A stretch of DNA of 64,000 nt, from positions 118,175-182,174 of the forward strand of contig JALBVF010000005.1 in the NCBI GenBank assembly GCA_025050535.1, in the 5' to 3' direction. Within the stretch, counting starts at the first letter, position 1. Each line of letters begins with the position of its first letter. Positions 59,909 to 64,000 of this stretch are shown here, in pieces. The stretch is from Candidatus Protistibacter heckmannii (GTDB lineage: Bacteria > Pseudomonadota > Gammaproteobacteria > Burkholderiales > Burkholderiaceae). The notes beneath the pieces are model-generated. The model was given only the letters and a program-made list of their open reading frames with translations. It searched no databases and had not been told where the DNA came from. The translations under genes and the position numbers were made by a program.

Positions 59909-61031
59909 TTGATCCGGCAGAAAGAAGTTTTTATGCGGTGTATTTGACGCGGGAATCCTGGAAGTAGGATTTCACGCGTTCGGAATGGGTTTCGATGAAC
60001 GCCATGTGGTTCTTTGCTGCGGCGTGTAATTTTGCCTTTGTTCTGACGGGGACTCATGTGCTGATGACATGTTTCAGGTCGGCGTTGAGTCGCTCATCCA
60101 GATTGAGCTCCGGGCTGTAGCTTGACAGGTAAAAGACTTCGATGTCGGCTTGGTGCTCGGCAAGCCATGCCTTGACCGGCTTGCAGTGATGCACGCCGAG
60201 GTTGTCGAGGATCAGGAACACTTTCTTGCCCGCGCGCTTGCCATCGGCCACCAGCGCCTCGAAGAACTCGATGAGCTTCTCGTGGTTAAAGGCACCATCG
60301 ATGATCATCCAGCTTGCCTTGCCCTGATTGGTCACCGTGGAAATCATCGACAGCTTCTGTCGCGTACCTCTAACCGCCATCGTGACCGGGGCTTGCCCTT
60401 TGGGAGCATAACTGCGGCCCCGAACATCCGTATTCACCAACGCGGTTTCGTCACCCCAGTGAATCTCGCCACCTTTGGCCTTGGCACGCTTCTCGATGGC
60501 CGGATACTCCTGATCGATCCACTGCTTGACAGACTCCGGTCGCTGTTCATAAGCGCGCTTGATCGGCTTTTTCGGCGTGAAACCCCAGCGCTTGAGGTAG
60601 TCTCCGACCGCACGTATTGAGAGTCTGAACGCGTATTCCTGTTCGATGAACAGCATGATCGCGCCTCGCGTCCAGAGCGCAGATTCCATCTTCAACTGCT
60701 CCGGACGTTTGTCGCAGATCGTGCGCCGGATTGCTTCTTCTTGATCCGCATTAAGCCGTCTTCCGTCTCCTTGCGTACGAGCTTGTGGGTGCGGCTTCAG
60801 GGCCGCCGCGCTCCCTTCTTCATAGAGATCAATGGCCAGTCGAGCCGCCGGGTAACTCAGCCCTGTCAACTCCGCGATGGCCATGACTCCGTATCCCTTC
60901 CGATGCAACCTCACGACCTGCTTTCGCCTCTCGTGCAGCTGCTCCAGTTTCTGGTATCGAGCGTCTTCTTTTTCTACGCCAACTCGATGCCAGAAATGAT
61001 AATAAGTTTAATCTTTATATTGCCGAGCCAA
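59909..61031 (-). mobile_element. IS-A copy 2, IS630-family element (1123 bp) between soxX and soxY
   Basis: TA flanks both ends (59907-59908 and 61032-61033). The left end is TTGATCCGGCA and the right end, read inward, is TTGGCTCGGCA. It has the same length as copy 1 and is highly similar to it throughout. It splits the sox cluster between soxX and soxY. Confidence 0.92.
59931..60992 (-). pseudogene. IS630-family transposase with lost starts and a premature stop (IS-A copy 2)
   Basis: It differs from copy 1 by scattered substitutions. Both ATG codons used as starts in copy 1 are changed (to TGG and GTA), and a TAA precedes them. A CGA codon in the LKHVISTRVPVR segment became TGA at 60054-60056, cutting off the last 40 or so residues. 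The catalytic GDETALV, LILDNLGVHH and SPELNLDE segments are still present. Confidence 0.88.
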
Positions 61032-61037
61032 TAAAAA

Positions 61038-61524
61038 ATGATGCACCCGAATTCAAAACACAACAGCCCCCGACGCCGGCTTCTGCGGACGCTGTCCGCA
61101 AGCCTGACCGCGGCCTTCCTGCTTCGCCGCGCAGGCGCCGGTCGCCAGGCCGCTCATCGGTGGCCCCGCGCCGCGCGTCAATCTCATCGACGCGACGCCC
61201 AAGGACGTGCGCCTCTCCGACGCGGTGACGATTGAGCTGCAGCGCCTGGCCGACAACGGCAACTCCGTGCCACTCACCTTCGGCGTGCAGACATCGCCCG
61301 GACGCCGGCTCGTCACGCTGGAAGTGATCGCGTTACTCAATCCGCGCCCGCTCGTCGCTCAGCTCAGGCCGGGAATGGCGTTCGGCGCGCTGAGTTTCCA
61401 GACGCGCATGCGCCTGGCGGCCAGCCAGACGGTGTGGACCGTGGCCACGCTCGACAACGGCGAGCGCATCGGCACGATGACCTAGGTGGTGGTCACCGTG
61501 TCTTCCTGCTTCGACGGAACCTGA
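61038..61524 (+). pseudogene. soxY: Sulfur carrier protein SoxY, frameshift and amber codon
   Basis: A twin-arginine signal (SPRRRLLRTLSASLTAAFLL) begins the gene. The frame shifts near 61128 to AQAPVARPLIGGPAPRVNLI, then LSDAVTIELQRLADNGNSVP, VTLEVIALLNPRPLVAQLRP and FQTRMRLAASQTVWTVATLD. A TAG at 61483-61485 is followed in frame by VVVTVSSCFDGT. SoxY carries sulfur on a C-terminal cysteine, normally in GGCGG; here the tail reads SSCFDGT, so the family match is partial. It lies 7 bp after IS-A copy 2. Confidence 0.75.
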
Positions 61525-61537
61525 GGAGGGAACGAAA

Positions 61538-61876
61538 ATGGCTGGCGAACAATCCTCCCTCGCAAGACTCGCGGTGGCCAACAAGGCCAAGCGCGGCCAG
61601 GCGCTGCCCGTGAAACTGTTGATCTAGCATCCGATGGAGAGCGGCTTTCGCGTCAACGACACCGGCGAGCCCATTCAGCGCAACATCATTACCGCGCTCG
61701 AAGTGAAGATGGCCGGCGAAGTCGTGTTCAGCGCCGCGCTGGGCTCTGGCATCGCGGCCAATCCCTCCCTCGGCTTCTCGGTGGTCGCGCAGAAATCCGG
61801 CAAGCTCGAAGTGACCTGGTCGGGTGACAACAACTGCAGCGGCTACATCGCGGCCGACATCGCCGTCGAGGGCTGA
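61538..61876 (+). pseudogene. soxZ: SoxZ thiosulfate oxidation protein, amber codon
   Basis: From the ATG at 61538, after a GGAGGG ribosome-binding site, it reads LARLAVANKAKRGQALPVKL, LI and then a TAG at 61625-61627. The frame continues HPMESGFRVNDTGEPIQRNI, ITALEVKMAGEVVFSAALGS and NCSGYIAADIAVEG. SoxZ forms a dimer with SoxY. The HPMESG segment after the stop is the family's signature, so the TAG clearly interrupts a real gene. Confidence 0.87.
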
Positions 61877-61879
61877 GCG

Positions 61880-62660
61880 ATGCGCCGCGCTGCCGCGCCT
61901 GGCCCGGGTCCCCGCCCTCTGCCTCGCGCTGCGCGCGCCGCATGCAGCGCAAGCCCAAGATGCGCGCCACTCCGGCTCGAGCTTCTTCACGCCCGACCTG
62001 CGCGCGATGGAGCAGGACCCCAACGCCCATCCCGCCAGCCTCTGGGCCGACCTCGGCCGGCAGATCTGGAGCCGGAACACGCCCGGCGGCTCCTGTGCCT
62101 CCTGCCACAGCGAGCCGGAGAAGATGGCCGGCGTCGCGGCAAAATTTCCCACGCTCGATCCCTCCACCTGCGCACCGCGCAATCTCGGCGACCAGATCCG
62201 CCGCTGCCGCTGCCGCCAGAAGCTCACCGACGAAGGGCCGGAATCGGAAAACGTGCTGGCCCTGAACGCGATGCTGGTGAAGCTCTCCGCCGGCATGAAG
62301 GTCGCGCCCTTCATTCTGCCCGGCCGCGAGAAGGATTTGGAAGTGTACCGGTTCGCCAGCCAGGCCCGCTACTTCAAGCGCATGGGCTGCATCAATCTCT
62401 CCTGCGCGCAATGCCACGACGGCGCGGTGGGCGCGAAGCTGCGCAACGACAACGTCAGTCCCACCTACACCAAGGGCTTCCCGATCTACCGGCTCGAATT
62501 GCAGGGCATGGGCTCGATCGAGCGGCGCCTGCGCGCCTGCTATTTCGGCGTGCAGGCGGCGGTGCCGGAACCCGGCTCGCTGGTTCTGCGCCAGCTGGAG
62601 ATTTATTTGTCGGAACACGCGCGCGGCATGCCGCTGGACGGCCCCGCCCTGCGGCGCTGA
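61880..62660 (+). pseudogene. soxA: Di-haem c-type cytochrome SoxA, frameshift near the start
   Basis: The ATG at 61880 shifts within a few codons near 61888 to a signal peptide (RLARVPALCLALRAPHAAQA). The mature protein reads SGSSFFTPDLRAMEQDPNAH, haem site 1 GGSCASCHSEPEKMAG, haem site 2 LSCAQCHDGAVGAKLRND and the C-terminal cysteine motif RLRACYFGVQAAVPE. SoxAX transfers thiosulfate to SoxYZ. A single base would restore the signal peptide. No soxB follows. Confidence 0.83.
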
Positions 62661-62672
62661 ACGCAGGCGCCC

Positions 62673-63239
62673 CTAGGAAAACAGCCCGCGCAGCAGCGGC
62701 GAGGACACCCTGCCGTCGAAGCCTCCCTTGGCGCGGTGCGCATAGAGCGAGCGGTCCTGCGGATCGAGGCCGGCGTGGTCCTTGTTCCAATCCACCTCGA
62801 CCATCAGGCTGTTGGGATCGTAGGCATAGGCCTGCTGCGCGATGGCGATCACTGTGAGCTCTGCGTCGGCATAGTGGCTGTGATAGCCGGGATAGAAGAA
62901 TTCGCCGCCGTAGATGCGCTGCGTCCAGCCGCACTCGGCCAGACCGAAGCCGGCGAGCATGCTGCCCCATTTCCCGTCGTTGAAGCCGAGCAGCCACACG
63001 CTGCCTTCGAAGCGCTGCATCGCCAGCGCCAGCCAGTTGCGGCCGGCGAAGGCATCCTGTGCGACGTAGCCGAAGTACGTGCTCTCGCTGCAGCGGAAGG
63101 CGCTGTTGACGACGGCGATCATGCCTTCGCGCCGCGCGTCCTCCACCGCCAGGAGCAGGCCGTCGTCCCCGGCGCGCCAGGCCATCAGCCGCGCGCTAGG
63201 CAGTGCCTCCGCGGCGAGGAACTCCACTTCCATCATGAC
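62673..63239 (-). CDS. Unidentified protein, possibly a glycosyltransferase C-terminal part
   Basis: This 188-residue frame contains NSAFRCSESTYFGYVAQDAF, LLGFNDGKWGSMLAGFGLAE, FFYPGYHSHYADAELTVIAI and NSLMVEVDWNKDHAGLDPQD. The stretch around YPGYHSHYADAELT resembles the C-terminal part of some glycosyltransferases that end in an acidic box followed by VEVDW-like motifs, but I am not sure. The start overlaps the stop of the preceding frame as ATGA. It may be the second half of a single broken gene. It converges on soxA. Confidence 0.4.
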   Translation of the reverse strand, partial: VMMEVEFLAAEALPSARLMAWRAGDDGLLLAVEDARREGMIAVVNSAFRCSESTYFGYVAQDAFAGRNWLALAMQRFEGSVWLLGFNDGKWGSMLAGFGLAECGWTQRIYGGEFFYPGYHSHYADAELTVIAIAQQAYAYDPNSLMVEVDWNKDHAGLDPQDRSLYAHRAKGGFDGRVSSPLLRGLFS

Positions 63240-63650
63240 TCCCGCGCCGCGGCGAAACGGATCTCCGTCGGCGTGATGTTTCGCAGATAGCGGCGGCACC
63301 ATTGCTGGCCGTGCGCCTGGCTCAAATAGAGATTGCGGTAGTTGACCCAGCTCCCGCCAGCCAGGGGGAGCGCGTGCGGTGGGCGACGTCCTTCATCTCG
63401 CGCAGCAGCTGCAGATGCACGTTCATCTCCGATTCCCGCGCCGGCAGCGCGATCTTGCAGCCGCGCAATTGCGCGCCCGCCGTCTGCGTGAAAACCGGAA
63501 ACAGCCGCTCGACGATAAAGGGCAGATAGGTGGCGCCGCCGTGCAAGCCACGCTGGTCGGCGCGGCGCGAATGCAGCAGACCGCGCATCGCATCTGGCAG
63601 GACCTGTTCGGCGGCGGCCAGCGCGGTGCGCACGAAGCCGATATCCATTC
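63233..63650 (-). pseudogene. Unidentified protein fragment, frameshifted
   Basis: The segments are FVRTALAAAEQVLPDAMRGL, RGLHGGATYLPFIVERLFPV and SEMNVHLQLLREMKDVAHR. After a frame change near 63370 comes LPLAGGSWVNYRNLYLSQAH, GQQWCRRYLRNITPTEIRF. No family is recognised. It is joined on its N-terminal side to part of an ABC transporter in another frame, so its own start is missing. Confidence 0.4.
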
Positions 63651-63887
63651 CGGCGCCGACCAGAATACGTACAGTGCAACGATCAAAACCGTGAGCGAGA
63701 CGAGCGTCATGCCGCTGCGGCTCGTCATCACGCGATCGTAGGTGTTGAGCATGTACAGCATCAGCGCGATCGACAGGGCGTCGATCGTGACGGTCATGAT
63801 GAAGGCCGCCACGAAGGCCCTTCTGCACTGCTGCAACACCAGGACGACCGGACCCTTCCCGGCCGTGGCTCCGCCCGCGAAACCCAT
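63651..63887 (-). pseudogene. Type I secretion ABC transporter (PrtD-like), N-terminal membrane fragment
   Basis: From the ATG at 63887 the sequence is MGFAGGATAGKGPVVLVLQQ, then CRRAFVAAFIMTVTIDALSI, MLYMLNTYDRVMTSRSGMTL and LIVALYVFWSAPEWI. The MLNTYDRVMTSRS block is typical of the first membrane segments of type I secretion ABC exporters. The permease ends abruptly and is followed in a different frame by unrelated sequence; no ATPase domain is present. Confidence 0.6.
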
Positions 63888-63923
63888 GCCCTCCTAACAA
63901 ATAATTCAGCATTGCCGAATTTA

Positions 63924-64000
63924 TTTATCCGGCATTGAAACAATGAACTCAAGCGGCATACCGAACCGGCGCGTGTTCGAAGTAGCTCTTGACGCGCTCG
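63924..64000 (-). mobile_element. IS-B copy 4, left end only (runs off the window)
   Basis: After a TA at 63922-63923 the sequence TTTATCCGGCATTGAAACAA and the following 57 bases match the transposase 3' end of the other IS-B copies (reverse-strand tail RYAA and stop). It is the fourth copy of this element in 64 kb. Confidence 0.88.

Overview
This 64 kb window comes from a GC-rich betaproteobacterial chromosome. The gene orders rlmE-ftsH-folP-glmM-pstSCAB-phoU-phoB-phoR, carA-carB-greA and algH-ruvX-pyrR-pyrB-pyrC-plsC, and the protein sequences themselves, point to Burkholderiales. Oxalobacteraceae or a close relative is my best guess, but the family cannot be fixed from the sequence alone. 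The most striking feature is gene decay. About twenty genes carry frameshifts, nonsense codons or in-frame deletions, and six copies of two IS630-type insertion sequences are scattered through the window. The pattern fits a lineage in reductive evolution (host restriction or a recent bottleneck). Some of the 1-base indels in G/C runs could instead be sequencing errors.

Layout. 1-2.0 kb: the start of etfB, an intact IS630 element (called IS-A here) and a photolyase gene cut off by it. 2.0-6.6 kb: the pyrimidine cluster algH-ruvX-pyrR-pyrB-pyrC'-plsC. pyrR has lost its PRPP-binding segment, and the pyrC-like gene is the non-catalytic PyrX type. 6.5-8.4 kb: apaH and a dead copy of a second IS630 element (IS-B). 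8.4-20.4 kb: the phosphate regulon, with ppk1 behind a Pho box, a broken caspase-like gene, and phoR, phoB, phoU, pstB, pstA, pstC, an IS-B copy, then pstS behind a second Pho box. 20.4-26.6 kb: glmM, a broken folP, ftsH, rlmE, yhbY and a membrane protein. 26.7-38.3 kb: greA, carB, carA, prpE (frameshifted at codon 5), mltD, gloB, a methyltransferase, rnhA, dnaQ and tRNA-Val(CAC).

38.4-64 kb is largely ruined accessory DNA: a frameshifted purU; a signalling cluster (PDC-type sensor, truncated response regulator, hybrid histidine kinase and Hpt protein) in which most members are damaged; an IS-B copy; a broken glycosyltransferase-like locus; a LysR regulator with a shifted C-terminus; an alpha/beta hydrolase; the NAD-dependent molybdenum formate dehydrogenase operon fdsGBA-fdhD-fdsD with multiple lesions; a broken OFA-type MFS transporter; the broken regulator fdsR; and the sulfur-oxidation genes soxX-(IS-A)-soxY-soxZ-soxA, all broken. 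The window ends in unidentified fragments and the edge of a fourth IS-B copy.

How the genes work together. Phosphate limitation sensed by PstSCAB/PhoU/PhoR should activate PhoB, which binds the two 18-bp Pho boxes found before pstS and ppk1. IS-B now sits between pstS and the rest of the operon, so this circuit may be rewired. PyrB with PyrX, and CarAB, supply pyrimidines and arginine. Formate and thiosulfate oxidation, the two lithotrophic energy routes present here, have both been lost, which suggests a move to a richer and more stable environment.
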